Assembly: GCA_013368315.1 (NCBI GenBank)
Contig: JAACJM010000009.1
Location: 806,001-870,000, forward strand
Length of the DNA: 64,000 nucleotides
Direction of reading: 5' to 3'
Source: Tetrapyrgos nigripes
Taxonomy: Eukaryota > Basidiomycota > Agaricomycetes > Agaricales > Campanellaceae
A program made the position numbers and the translations under genes. The notes beneath the pieces were generated by a model. The model saw only the letters and a program-made list of their open reading frames with translations, was not told the origin of the DNA and did not search any database. This document shows positions 45,970 to 57,755 of the stretch, one piece after another. Each line of letters begins with the position of its first letter. The first letter of the stretch is position 1.

Positions 45970-48900
45970 GATACACTGTACAAAATTGCTGTATACATAC
46001 TTAGATTTTGGCCCATAATATCAGTTTTGATGTTCTTTTAAGGGAATAAGAGGACTAGGGTGAGCCCTGAACTGCCATTAATACCTAGTGGGACTAAAAA
46101 ATAATGGTACAATAATATTAAGTGCTTATGGATGGAGAAACAACTCATTCTAAGTGCTATGATAGATATGTATGAGTTGGAGTTATAATAGCAGACCCAC
46201 CAAATAATAAAGATAGCCTACAAAGGCTTTCGAATTCTATTATAACTACTAGCACTGCTAGCATAAACCAAAGGGACAGTGAAGTGCAAGATGGCCCCTA
46301 TTCATGGGCATAGGAACATGTAAGCAGCACAACCCTCAGCTGAAAGGTTGATCAGAGAAGACAGTGCTAAGATCAGACATGTGGACAAGCACGCTAGGTC
46401 TAGATCTATGTATCGGTAAATCCTGTAGTACTAAGACGGCTTCAAGGGAATCTTAAGTATCTGTAAAAGGTACATGTAGATAAAAGTAGGACAAAGTATA
46501 TATGTACAGGATTCCAGAGAGTTCAGCTATCCATTGGTACAGAGGGGATGGTGAACAGACGTCTCTACACAGAGATATAAGGGACAGAAGCGCTAAGTCG
46601 CAGTACATCTGAACAATTAGAATACAACCCAAACAGGTAACGGTATTTCTGGATAAGGATAAATCTGTCAGTAAGCGCCTAGCTAGGCATTGAAAGCGTT
46701 GAAGGGTGAATAAGTATGCGAACAGGACTGCAGAAGAGCTGGACTCATATGTAGGACTAAGTAGTAGACTGTTGGCAATGCATAGAGCATGTATAAAGCA
46801 AGATCAGAGAAAAGGGAAAGGAAAACCAAACAGAATAAAGAAACTACGAGAAAACCCTATGCCCCTAGCATAAGGACATGTACAAAGGACCTAGCAGTCA
46901 TAAGTGGAGTTTTCTGAGTCATAGATGCAATGCTTGCTAACCAGGATGGTACACGAAACACCAGATGGCTTACAAAGAGGACTGAAGAAAGTTCCTACAA
47001 ATATTTAGATAATATTGGACAGTTTCTGTATACCCTAATAAGCAAGTCTTTACTTATGAGGAAATAGGTAGAACTCACTAACAGATTTTTCGATTTGTTT
47101 TGTATTTTCTCTACATACCTTTTAGTGGACATCGAAAAGAAATAAGTAACTGTATAGTTGTAGCTGCTAGTAGTATAAAGGACCAGATATTACGAGTAGC
47201 TACTGAAGCCATGTACTGTAGAGTATCAGATCTCGCTAGCAATAGTAGAGGACGTGAAACACGGACTAAAGCTTCTAAACAAACTTAACTGCACTCTCTA
47301 CAAGTATAAACATTGTGTTGGAGATAATAGAGTTTAAATTGAACATTTTGTGGTTATAACTGTGATCTTTGTGTTGACCTTTTTGTCTATTAAGTGTTTG
47401 ATTTGGGACTCGTTGATCTCCTTGGTATTAAATTTGTGTTTATTGTGTCGCGTGCTAAGCACTAACTTCATTGAAAAACCCCAATCAAAAGTACTTATAG
47501 TACAGGTAAACTGGGACTTTGACTACTCTGACTACTCGGAACACTTGTCTCATTTACATTTGTATATGGTTTTGTGTTTGGGTGTAGTTCCTAGCACTTA
47601 ATTACAAAAACCTCAAAGTCCCAGTTTACTTGTATCCCAGTTTACTTGTACTATAAGTACTTTTGATTGGGGTTTTTCAATGAAGTTAGCACTTAGCGCA
47701 CAACACAATAAACACAAGTTTAACACCAAGGGGATCAACGAGTCCCAAAATCAAACACTTGTAGGCCACAGTTGCCTTAAAATCAACACTTAATAGACCA
47801 AAAGGTCAACACAAAGATCACAGTTATAACCACAAAAAAATGTTCAATTTTAAAACTCTATGATCTCCAACACAATGTTTATACTCGTAGAGAGTGCAGT
47901 TAAGTTTTTTTAGAAGCTTTAGTCTGTGTTTCAAATCCACTACTATTGCTAGCAAGATCCGATATTCTACAGTACGTGGCTTGGGTAGCTACTCGTAATA
48001 TCTGGTCCTTTTATACTACTCGCAGCTACAACTATACAGGTACCTATTTCTTTTCAAGGTCCGCTAAAAGGTATGTAGAGAAAATATAAAACAAATCGAA
48101 AAGTCCGCTAGTGAGTTCTACCTATTTCCTCGTAAGTAAAGACTTGCTTATTAGGGTATACAGAAACTGTTCAATATTATCTAAATATTCATAGGAACTT
48201 TCTTCAGTTCCCTTTGTAAGCCGTCTGGTGTTTTCGTGTACCGTCCTGGTTAGCGAGCATCACATCTATGACTCAGAACGCTCCACTTATGACCACCAGG
48301 TCCTTCATACGTGTCCTTACGCTAGGGGCATAGGGTTTTCTTGTAGTTTCTTTATTCCGTTCAGTTTTCCTTTCCTTTCTCTCTGATCTTGCTTTATTCG
48401 CGTTCTATGTATTGCCAGCAGTCTACTACTGAGTCCTACATATGAGTCCAGCTCTTCTGCAGTCCTGTTTGCATACTTATTCCTCCTTCAATGCTTTCAA
48501 CACCTAGCTAGACAATTATTGACAGATTTATCCTTATCTGGAAATAACGTTACCCGTTTGGGTTGTATTCTGATCGTTCGGATGTACTGCGACTTAGTGC
48601 TTCTGTCCCTTATATCTCTGTGTAGAGATGTCTGTTCACTATCCCTTCTGTACCAATGGATAGCTGAACTCTCTGGGATCCCATACATATATACTTTGTC
48701 CTACTTTTGTCCACATGTACCTTTTACAGATACTTAAGATTCCCTCGAAGCCATCTTAGTACTACGGGATTTACCGATACACAGATCTAGACCTAGCGTG
48801 CTTGTCTGCATGTCCAATCTTAGCACTGTCTTCTCTGATCAACCTTTCGGCTGAGGATTGTGCTGCTTACGCATTCCTGTGCCCACGAATAGGGGCTACC

Positions 48901-49226
48901 TCGCATTTCACTGTTCCTTTGGATTACGCTAGCAGTACTAGTCGTTATAATAGGATTCAAAAGCCTTTATAGGCTATCTTTATCATTTGGTGGGTCTGCT
49001 ATTATAACTCCAAACTTGTACATATCTATCATAGTACTTAGAATGAGTTGTTTCTCCATTCATAAGCACTTAATATTATTGTACCGTTGTCTTCTTAGTC
49101 CCGCTAGGTATTAACTAGCAGTTCAGGGCTCACCCTAGTCCTCTTATTCCCTTAAAGAACGTCAAAAACTGATATTATGGACCAAAATCGAAGTGTGTAT
49201 ACTGCGATTTTGTATGGTGTATCAAC
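45970..49226. repeat. Giant palindrome: two ~1.55 kb inverted arms
   Basis: Left arm ~45970-47522, right arm ~47613-49226, spacer ~90 bp. Examples: AATGGTACAATAATATTAAG at 46102 versus its inverted form near 49065-49085; CATTGAAAAACCCCAATCAA at 47469 versus inverted near 47670-47690; GACTAGGGTGAGCCCTGAAC at 46052 versus inverted near 49122-49140. The arms agree at roughly nine positions in ten by eye, with differences mostly transitions plus small indels. The outer end of the left arm includes the first ~15 codons of gag, and the right arm has a recognisable inverted copy of them (MDQNRSVYTAILYGVS on its plus strand near 49177). No coding frame otherwise. Confidence 0.9.
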
Positions 49227-49299
49227 GGTAGCACTCATAAGTCAATACACTGGTTGTGCCTATCCAGTGTGACAGTATGAGGACTAATCAGAGAAGAGG

Positions 49300-49535
49300 T
49301 ATAGGAGCTCCAGTTCCCGACTAGACAGAGGGTAGGCAGAAGAAAGCTATAAGAGCTTCCTTCATGTTCCTAAGGAATTAATGACCTAGATAGTCAATGC
49401 GCTGGCAGTGCCTAATCGACAAAGCAAGGTACAAGTTAGTTGGGAGGAAGCTGTAAGAGTTCCCTCCACTGACTAGGTCGAAAGCAGTCAGGAGAGAGCT
49501 GTAGAAGATCCCTTCACTGACTAGGACTCATGAGA
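49300..49535 (-). repeat. Imperfect leader repeats
   Basis: Three units of the pattern AG(A/G)(A/G)AGCTRTAAGAGYTYCCTTCA-GACTAGG occur near 49332, 49451 and 49490 (plus-strand reading), with intervening GTCAATRCRCTGG words. They lie between the primer-binding site and the palindrome. Confidence 0.5.
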
Positions 49536-49554
49536 GTTAGCCTCAAGAGTCTGT

Positions 49555-49568
49555 GGTACCCCCACCAC
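49555..49568 (-). other. Probable primer-binding site
   Basis: On the minus strand TGGTGGGGGTACC follows the 5' LTR after one base. It starts with TGG, as a site pairing with a tRNA 3' CCA end should. The tRNA is not identified. Confidence 0.5.
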
Positions 49569-49868
49569 TGTGGAGCCACATGGTGTCACGAGGACTCTTG
49601 AAGGCCTAGATCTTGTCATCCACAAGGTAAGGCAGATGACTGATGATGTAGGTTGGGCAGCCAGTTACTACTGGCATCAGGACAGTTAAATGGGTGTCCA
49701 GCCATAGTGTTGAGAGAGAGGGGCAAGGCGCCAGAGGCACGATGCTCGTTATGCATCAGGACAACATCGTAGTAGAGTACCAAAATGTCATAAGATTATT
49801 TAAGCTTATTTACTACAAATAATATGGCTACAATAGAATGTACAAGTAATATATATATAGCTGTTACA
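49569..49868 (-). repeat. Gypsy LTR (5' LTR in the sense direction)
   Basis: Begins TGTGGAGC and ends GCTGTTACA on the plus strand; partner of 33878-34177. Confidence 0.92.
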
Positions 49869-49873
49869 GCCTT
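49869..49873. repeat. Target-site duplication GCCTT, right
   Basis: Direct partner of 33873-33877; here it is part of the Helitron codons for AFF. Confidence 0.88.
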
Positions 49874-51949
49874 CTTCAAAGCCAATGCAGATCAAGCAAT
49901 TGGTGAAGTCACACAAAACTACACCTATCAGAAATTTCCTCAACACTTTGTGTGGAAGAATAACAAGCACTGGAAGCCAAGGGAGAGAGGTTTTGCATTG
50001 GGTCACATGTATTATGTTCCTCCCAATGCTGGTGAATGGTTCTACCTCTGAATGTTGTTGACTGTTGTCAAGGGGCTGAAATCATGGGAAGATGTTTGGA
50101 GTTACAGAGGTGTTGTATTCCTTACCTTTTGGGAGGCATGTCTTGCAAGGGGTTTGTTGGAGGATGATGAAGAGTGGAGGAAGGCTCTGGAGGAAGCTTC
50201 CCATCTGCAGACTGGACAGAGTTTACGACAAATGTTTGTGACCATTCTACTTTTCTGCAATCCTCAACATCCAGGTCAACTCTGGAACAACTTTCACAAG
50301 CATATCTGTGATGACTTACAGCACTGCTGAGTCATGGGTCATGCCAATCCAACTCCTGAAGATGCTTATGATTATGGACTCTACCTCCTTGATCAAATCT
50401 TGCAAGAGTCAGGTCATTTTCTCCAGGAGTTTCCAGATGTTCCCTTACTGCTGCAAAATTGGGCTGCACAGACTGATAATCCCTTCATTGCCGAACAGTT
50501 GGATTATGATAGGGAGTCTGAGAGGACACAAGCCAAGTGAAACTTAGAGTTGATGGAGGATAACCCTGAGCAGAAGGCTGCCTACCAGCAGATTATGGAT
50601 TTGTTGGAGGCCAGAGATGGTCGTCTATTCTTTCTCAATGGTCCTGGAGGAACTGGCAAGACTTTTGTCTATAAGACCATCTGCCATGCTACCCGAGCAC
50701 ATGGTTGGATCAGCCTATGTGTTGCTTCAATAGGAATAGCTGCTCTTCTTCTTCCAGGTGGTTGGACTGCTCACTCCATGTTCAAGATCCCCATTGGTGG
50801 TCTGACAGATGACTCATTTTGCAACATTATGAAGCAGAGTTCTCAAGTGGAGCTGTTACAGCAAACTCGACTTATTATATGGGATGAAGGTCCCATGCAG
50901 AATTGAATGGCTTTTGAGGCTTTGGATAGGACCTGCTGTATGAATGACCCTTTGGAGGAATCACAGTGGTCTTTGAGGAGACTTTCAGCAGATTCTCCTA
51001 GTTGTTGTGAAGGGATCGCAGGAGAATATTGTGTCTGTGTGTCTCAAACAGTCATATTTGTGGCCATTGGTGATTCTGTTAAAGCTAACTCAGAATATGT
51101 GTCTAGAACGAGGTGATGCCAAAGGAGAGTCCAAATTTGTGTCATGGTTGTTGGATATTGGACATGGACACCAGCTTTCCCATCAAGACAATCATATATC
51201 TCTGCATCAAGATATGCAAGTGCTCTTGGAAGAGTCTCTCATTGACACTATCTATCCTGACCTCTCTACTCTACCCACTGCCCCACCCCCTGAGTTTTTC
51301 ATGGATTGAGTGATTCTTGCCCCTTGGAATTTGGATGTTGATGCTACCAATGCTGAACTACTCAGCTGTCTCCCAGGGGAGGAACGTGTTTACATGAGCA
51401 CTGATTCCATCATTAGGGAACAAGGTGCTGACAGGCCTGATGATGATCCCATTCCACCTGAAATATTATGCTCTCTCAATGCTTCTGGTCTCCCTCCTGG
51501 TGAACCACATGTTAAACCAGGATGTCCCCTAATTCTCCTCCACAATCTTGCTCCAGCACATGGTCTTTGCAATGGAACTCACATGGTCTTACTTTGTTTG
51601 ACTGATCATGTACTGGAGGTGAAAATTCTTGGAGGTGACCATCACAATGAAATTGCCCTCATTCCACGAATAACTCTCATTCCTTCTGCAAAGAATGCTG
51701 AGTTTCCATCCTCTCTGAAACAGCAGCAGTTCCCAGTCTGTGGCTTTCTGCATGACCATCAACAAATCACAAGGCCAGTCACTCAGATACATAGGATTGG
51801 ATCTTCGGGTTCCTGTATTTATGCATGGACAACTCTATGTTGCTTTCTCTTGGGCCACTTCAGGGCACCATATCAAAGTTCTCCTTCCTGATGATGAACC
51901 TCTTCCTAGAACTCAAAATATTGTATTTCCAGAAGTATTAGTAGATTAG
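49869..51949 (+). pseudogene. Helitron Pif1-type helicase part
   Basis: Continues the gene interrupted at 33877: AFFKANADQAIGEVTQNYTY, YYVPPNAGEWFYLRMLLTVV, then the helicase. Walker A GPGGTGKTF (50640-50667), Walker B LIIWDEGPM (50868-50897), a long middle part (LDIGHGHQLSHQ; NAELLSCLPGEERVYMSTDS; ASGLPPGEPHVKPGCPLILL) and the C-terminal [20 protein letters not shown] / [20 protein letters not shown] motif ending at 51949. TGA after MQN, after MD and in the linker, a stop at 50538-50540, and frame changes near 50980-51100 and 51740 inactivate it. Confidence 0.9.
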
Positions 51950-52269
51950 TCAAAATTTACTGTGTGAATTTGGTATCAAAGTGGTTATTAGTGGTGATTA
52001 GTGGAAGTATGGAATGGAATGGCAAGTTCTCGAATTTTCACTATGATGTAACTCACAACGTGATCACATGCATTTGTGTAAGAGTTGCCTTTTGCTTCGA
52101 CATGCTCTGTTCTGAACTGGTATACACCTTGCTTGGGCTCTCCCTACAGCTTTCCGCAAACTTCCAGAGTTTTCCATGAGAATTCTGGAAGTGACTTCAT
52201 TGATGCAGAACTCAGCTATAAAAGCCCCATAGCCCAACCACACCCTGCAAGAACCAGAGCTTCTCTACT

Positions 52270-53402
52270 CTCTACTCTCTACTCAGTTCTCTTCTCATGT
52301 CTCTCTCAATAACTAACAACTCTATCATCATGTCTGGCTGTGCTACACTTTCCAGAATTGCTCTGATGGCAGCCAATTGGTCCTCTTTGATGCCCATTTC
52401 TTCTTCTGTGATGACCTGGCATCTCAGTCTGCTTCTGTTGCTATGCTTTGTTACTTCAACACAGACAACATGACCTTTGATCCTGAGGACCCTTGCACAT
52501 ACTTTGTCTGGGTAAATGTGATTATTTACTATTGATCTCTGTTTTGTTTTTCTTAACTGGGTTTCTTTCATCAGATCACCTGCATGGAGGATTTTTGCAA
52601 TCCCACTAGACTCAGTGAAGGGATGGAATTCAAGGATTATGTTCTCGCTGGTGATATTGTTGAGGTACATTATTTTGTCTATGTACAGTCTAAGTTCAGC
52701 CTACTTATTTATTTACATGCAGACAGATGATTCCAGTGGACGCTGTAGACCCAAAGTGCCGACCTTATCTCTCAGTTTGTGGAGTCATTGCCTCTTATGA
52801 CTGAACTGCAGCAGACAAGAAGATTGATGTCTCTCCCAACGTGTACATGCAGGTCTTGCTCCCTAAGCCAATGAAGGATGAGAATGGCAAAGGGAAAGCT
52901 AAGTCTGTGCCTGTTTCTAAGAACCCTTCCCCAATTTTCCCAGTAAGCTATGTTGTTCCACACACTGCCAGATGGGCCTGCAATCAGGCACCCAAGGTCA
53001 GCATTAGGATGTATGTTTGCTGTGAGGGCTGGCTTCACATGGCTCACAGAAAGCCATCAGACAGAATGGTTGATCACTTTGATGTGGAACTTGATAAAAT
53101 CACCTTTCTCAGTCATCCTTATGCCCCACCAACCAGCTGAAAATCTTTACCTCCTCTGCCATCCACTCCTGGTAAGCTTCAATGTCTTTATACTTGGTCT
53201 CACAATAAATATTGATAAATCAATGACAGGGCCTTCTACTCCTGCCAACAAGCACCTGAAGTTCAACTATGGCGATTACACACTGAGTCCTGCACCAAGA
53301 GAAAGTTTGGCCCTGAGGACCACGACCAGGGGTCATCTGCCTCTTCTTCTTAAAGATGTTTTGTTATTTCATTGTTCCCCTACTTACTATATGATTTCAT
53401 GA
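52270..53402 (+). pseudogene. Helitron-associated ORF, possible OB-fold protein
   Basis: Plus-strand exons read LVLFDAHFFFCDDLASQSAS, CYFNTDNMTFDPEDPCTYFV (to ~52511), ITCMEDFCNPTRLSEGMEFK and DYVLAGDIVE (52576-52662), then VDPKCRPYLSVCGVIASYDW (~52745-52802), VYMQVLLPKPMKDENGKGKA, VSIRMYVCCEGWLHMAHRK, VDHFDVELDKITFLSHPYAP (to 53139), and LKFNYGDYTLSPAP (~53263-53300). Introns of ~60 bp separate them. The layout (beta-rich block, GDI motif, RYV-like second block ending in a VDxIxFL strand, Ser/Pro tail) resembles hypothetical proteins that I associate with agaricomycete genomes and may be a replication-protein-A-like OB-fold. It lies right after the helicase in the same direction, so it may be Helitron cargo. 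No clean start; frameshift near 52370. Confidence 0.45.
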
Positions 53403-55126
53403 ATGGCTTTTCAAAACAGTCTATTAGTTTTACATTAGTATGCATTTTCAACTAGATTTCTATAAGCTTTCTAGACAGCGAGCTTTATAATACACATTTG
53501 AATCTTTTCTTACAGTGATGATGGACTCTTCCATGTGAAGTGGACAGCGGCTTACAATGTGCATTGCACAGGTCACTGCTAGTATACTCCATATAGAGAT
53601 GCGAAAGTACTGATGTGTTGTCAGTATGAGTATGAGTGTCAATAGGATTACAGGGGAGACAAGTGACAAGACTTACCACTGCCTCCCAAATCAAAACATT
53701 AACAGCAAGAATCCCTGTCTTGTTCCCTGGAAAGATACATAACCTCTTGAGTCATTGATCTCAGAGTTTGTTTTTGGGAAGCATGCCTGAGACAGTGTGG
53801 CATGGAATGAAAAAGAAGGATTATAGAATTGTGCATGAGAGTCCAGATGAGGCATATATGGTGGGCATAGGATAAGGTTGGTACAGCATTGCATAATTAG
53901 GAAAGTGTGGGTATTGTGGCAGTCCTTCCCCCCAATAAACGATGCTATAGGTGTCGAAAAATGATTAAAACATATCACTGAATACAATCATCCAGCGTAT
54001 GCACGAGTGGTAGTCTGTGTAACTGGATTCATTGGCCCCTGGCCATAACTGTTCCCAGTATTTTCGTAGTCCATAGCTTTGTTGTCCTGAGGCATAGTTC
54101 ACGAACATGAGGACAGATAATTGTGATGTAATGCAAATTGCTGTGACAAAAGATGGGTGATGGAGGCCATGAAAAATCTATCCATCTGCAAGCCCTATCC
54201 TTTATCAATTACAATTGATTCCTTGACTTTCTTCAAGATTTGTTGAGCTACAGGAGCAGTGGAAGATATGTTTCTCCAGCCACCACACTGATCAGGCATG
54301 ACTGTTGCTGCTTAACTAACTCCCCCAACTCTATTCCACTTAATTATGTCAGAGCATCAATGGTCTCACCTTCCAACACCACGTTGACTACATGTCTTTG
54401 GAAGGTCCTGCCACTTAGATACTCCCAACAATGTGAAATATTTATCAAGAGCCTTTAGATCTTTTACAGTCTTGTAAGACTCTCAAGTTATATCACCTAG
54501 AGCCCAATGGACTTCAAACTGCAGTGAGTTCTTTACCCATTTTTGCTTCTCTATGGACAAAAAAAAATTCTTTGGCATCAGGTGGAGCTCCGAAATCATA
54601 GGGTTCCAGTTTCTGCCTATCTGGAAATAGTGCAGCACCGGACTCAATATACAGGCATAATAGATTGACATAAAAAGACAAAGAAAGTTTTGTTCTTTTT
54701 CACAAAAAATTGTTAATCTTTCTCACTCCAAAAACAAAATGCCTGATCATTGCCCATTCATCATGTTTCCTGCCAAAAAAGTGGGTGATGATCAAGAAAT
54801 AGGTGGGCATTTTGTTTTTGGGGGAAAAAAGATAATGAAGTTTCTGTGAAAAAGATAAGAAATTCACTGCAAAAAAGAACAAAGGATTCTTTGTGTTTCT
54901 TTTGTGAAAAGCATATCCTTTCTCAGACAAAATTGATTTTAGATCTAGAACGAGAAAGATCACAGTTCTATTTGTCTTTATTTAGCAAAAACTTATTTCA
55001 ATCTTATACAAATTACATGCAATTTATTCTCATATTTTTCCCACTAGAAAGAAAAGGTCCTGGGCAGTGTAACTCTGCTGCTTCAATATCACGCAGTTCA
55101 ACAGCGTCCTTAGCCATTTCCTGCTT
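53403..55126. other. No supported gene; likely Helitron 3' end inside
   Basis: Only short frames. The Helitron 3' terminus (hairpin then CTRR) should be here; CTTTCTAG near 53468-53475 is a candidate without a convincing hairpin. 54660-55000 is strongly AT-rich with many A and T runs, and includes runs of AAAAAA on both strands. Confidence 0.35.
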
Positions 55127-57069
55127 TCACATTGCACGTAAGTGTTTAATCATGTCTACCAACTCTTCCTTATGACCTAGAGGCAAATCATCACCTCCTT
55201 TGTCAATTCTGATGTCAGCATTAACATACTCATGTATAGGATGCTTCTGGTCAAAGGTATCACTCATATAATACCTTGATAATGCATCTGCCACACGATT
55301 ACTGATTCCTTTCATGTAAGTAATATCAATATCGAACCAAGACAGATATTCCATTCACCTCATCTGTCGACTCAATAAACACTTTTGAGTCTCGAAAAAT
55401 TGCAAGGCTTCATGATCAGTTACAACATGTACACAGTAAACAATCAATTTATCCTCCCATTTGAGCAGAGCTTCTAATATTGCGAGTATTTCAGTCTTGA
55501 ATACCTGATAATTGCATTGAGCATAGGTGAACTTCTGAGACATGAAACCTGCAGGACGACAAGTTTGCCAGGTAGGTCCCTGACCATACATCACACCTAC
55601 CCCAGATACTGATGCATCACATATTACCCAAATAGGCTCAGGATTGTGAGGATCAATTGGCTTTAGAATAGGAACTTTACAACATAAGTTCTTTATATTC
55701 CTGAAGCAAACATCATATATATCTCTCCAGAAAAATGGTTGACCATTCTTAGATATTTCCAATAGTGGAGTAGTCCAAGCACTCACATCAGGCAAGAAAT
55801 GACCAAGGTAATTGACAAGTCTGAGAAATTTCTGTATATCAGAATAATTTCTAGGCATATGCCAGTTACAGATTTGCACTAACTTATCAGCATCAGTGTT
55901 AAGACCATTATCATCAATGTGTATAACTGAACCTTGCTTGCCTTCATGTATAGATGTTGGTCTCGAAGCTTCTAAAATACAAGACGTAAGTGTTCTTCAT
56001 GCTCTTCTATTGTGTCACTGTAGACAAATATATCGTCTAAGTATACATGCATAAAGACACCTATGTATTCTTGGAAAATAGTGTTCATTAGTTGTTGGAA
56101 TGTCGAAGGTACATTACAGTCTCCTTGCTGCATTACAGCACTGACAAAAGTACTGCAAACAGTTGAGAACACTGTCTTCCACACATTTTTCTCAACGATT
56201 CATATTTGTTCATATGCATCTGATAAATCTATCTTTGAATGGAGTTTCCTGGCAGCCACATCCATTCTTACACAATCCTGATCAGGTAATGGAGTAACAT
56301 CTCTAACAGTATTAGCATTCCGCTCCCTACAATCCATAGGAGTGCAAAGGCTACCATCTTTTTTCGGTATACACAGCATCAGCAATGTGTTGGATACAGC
56401 CATTGGCTTCCACCAACCAGCATGCTCGTATTTAACAATCTTTGCTGCTAATTGAGGCCAAAGTGAATCAGGGCATCTAGGTGGGTAACCCCAATATTTC
56501 TTCTTCTCATCTATAAGTGGTATTTCATGATTCACTTCTCGCATAGGCAGAAGTGTCTCTGGTACCCCACTCATGATATCCTTACAGCTTTCTAACCACT
56601 GCTGATGCAATCTAGGTATGTATGTCATCAGTGGTATACTGTATTTCATTTGATAAAGGTGATTTATTATTAACTCTTTCCACGAACTGCTCTGCAGCTG
56701 CACAAAAGGCTTCAACTGGCTCATGCCTTACAGGTCTAGTACCTGGATTGGTGCATGAAGTCTTGAGAAAATTTAGCTTTACTGAATTCAGTTACTAACT
56801 CAGCAACCTCATTCAGCTCTTCATTCAATTGTGGTTTAGAGAACTTGCTTGATGTTACCCCATCAATCAGGCTCTCCATATCCGCAATTGTAATCTCATC
56901 ATCAGGACTCAACAGGACTGGTAAGAGGTGGCTCAAATCAATCTGTACATTCACTTCATCATTGTCTGCAATTTTGGTCACCTCAACAGAGTTTTTCTTC
57001 CATATTGGTTCACCTCTATTTGGTCATGTAAAATTGGAACTACTACCATACAGTCAAGTGTATATCTGA
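55127..57069 (-). pseudogene. Reverse transcriptase and RNase H of second gypsy
   Basis: Blocks: VPETLLPMREVNHEIPLIDE, CIPKKDGSLCTPMDCRERNA, LPDQDCVRMDVAARKLHSKI, DLSDAYEQI (56724-56203); STFQQLMNTIFQEYIGVF and HVYLDDIFVYSDTIEEHEEH (YLDD, 56120-55990); tether and RNase H FLRLVNYLGHFLPDVSAWTT, WVICDASVSGVGVMYGQG, TYAQCNYQVFKTEILAILEA, VVTDHEALQFFETQKCLLSR (55879-55358), then MEYLSWFDIDITYMKGISNR and VADALSRYY (55354-55270). Stops lie at the joins, for example TGA for Trp between RQMR and MEYLS. Confidence 0.88.
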
Positions 57070-57755
57070 TCAGACTTTTTGTCTTTATGATCTTCTTGTA
57101 CATGCTCTTTAGCTACTGGTCCATATTTGTGAGGTCTTCTTTTGATCTGTGTAGTACTGATTTTCAGTTACTACGTTAGTCCTTTCCAATCTCGTTCCCC
57201 TATTCGCGTCATCTTTTTCAATTTTCACACTTCTAGTATTTTCCAAGTTGATTACTGTTTCAACTATTTGCTGTGCATGGACCATTTCCATCATACTCCC
57301 AATTCCGTCTTACTCCTGATTGTGTTTTATATGTTCTGTATTTCCATATGTACCGCCTTTTTGCGTTTTTGCTCTTACAGCCTGTTGTAACGAGCTTCAA
57401 GTCTTATTACATATTTTAGAAACACCTGTACATAGCTGTAGACTATGATATGTATGTACAAACCGATTTGTATAAAGAGTATTTACTCACAGAATAATCC
57501 AAGTCCTCCATGTTCTCCAGATATTTCCAGTTTTCATCTTACTTCTCAGAAACTCCCCTCTACCTCTCTGATCTCGCCTGCCCAGTTAAAGTCTGGCAAA
57601 CGCGAAGTTTTAGAAGTTATTGATTTTCAAGAAGTTTCAGCCACTTACTTGTTTCTCCCGTCTGTTGCCACCAGGTCTTCACATATGTCCTCTCCCTCCT
57701 CTTAGCGGGATTCTCTGGCTGTCGTAGAGCCTTTGGGAGTCTTGTGTGTTGTTCT

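Larger units (their letters stand above)
42885..46016 (-). pseudogene. Gypsy gag with CCHC zinc knuckle
   Basis: Starts MGQNLSMYTAILYSVSPELV at 46016. TGA stops at 45764-45762, 45623-45621 and 45089-45087 interrupt one frame. A Gln/Pro-rich tract of QP repeats (~44640-44520) and a Gly/Pro tract (~44130-44075) precede the capsid-like region GWTGDAKDWWESLTVEARLW (~43900-43840). The chain ends with the nucleocapsid knuckle CYICSSPFHWGREC (42938-42897), which is intact. A ~220 bp insertion with a tRNA-like sequence splits it at about 43293-43522. Confidence 0.85.
33878..49868 (-). mobile_element. 16 kb chromodomain Ty3/gypsy retrotransposon
   Basis: Two 300 bp LTRs in direct orientation bound the element, with the 5 bp duplication GCCTT outside. 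A polypurine tract lies next to the left LTR and a primer-binding site next to the right LTR, both showing that the minus strand is the sense strand. Order in the sense direction: 5' LTR, ~0.34 kb leader with repeats, a 3.2 kb palindrome, gag, protease, RT, RNase H, integrase with chromodomain, an extra ~2.8 kb coding region, 3' LTR. All coding parts have stops. The LTRs differ at roughly 20 sites by eye, mostly transitions, so insertion is old. Confidence 0.93.

Noticed and set aside
57380..57750. Solo LTR inside the second gypsy element
   Set aside because: The segment lacks pol similarity, but I found no clear TG...CA ends, target duplication or second copy, so it is left unassigned.
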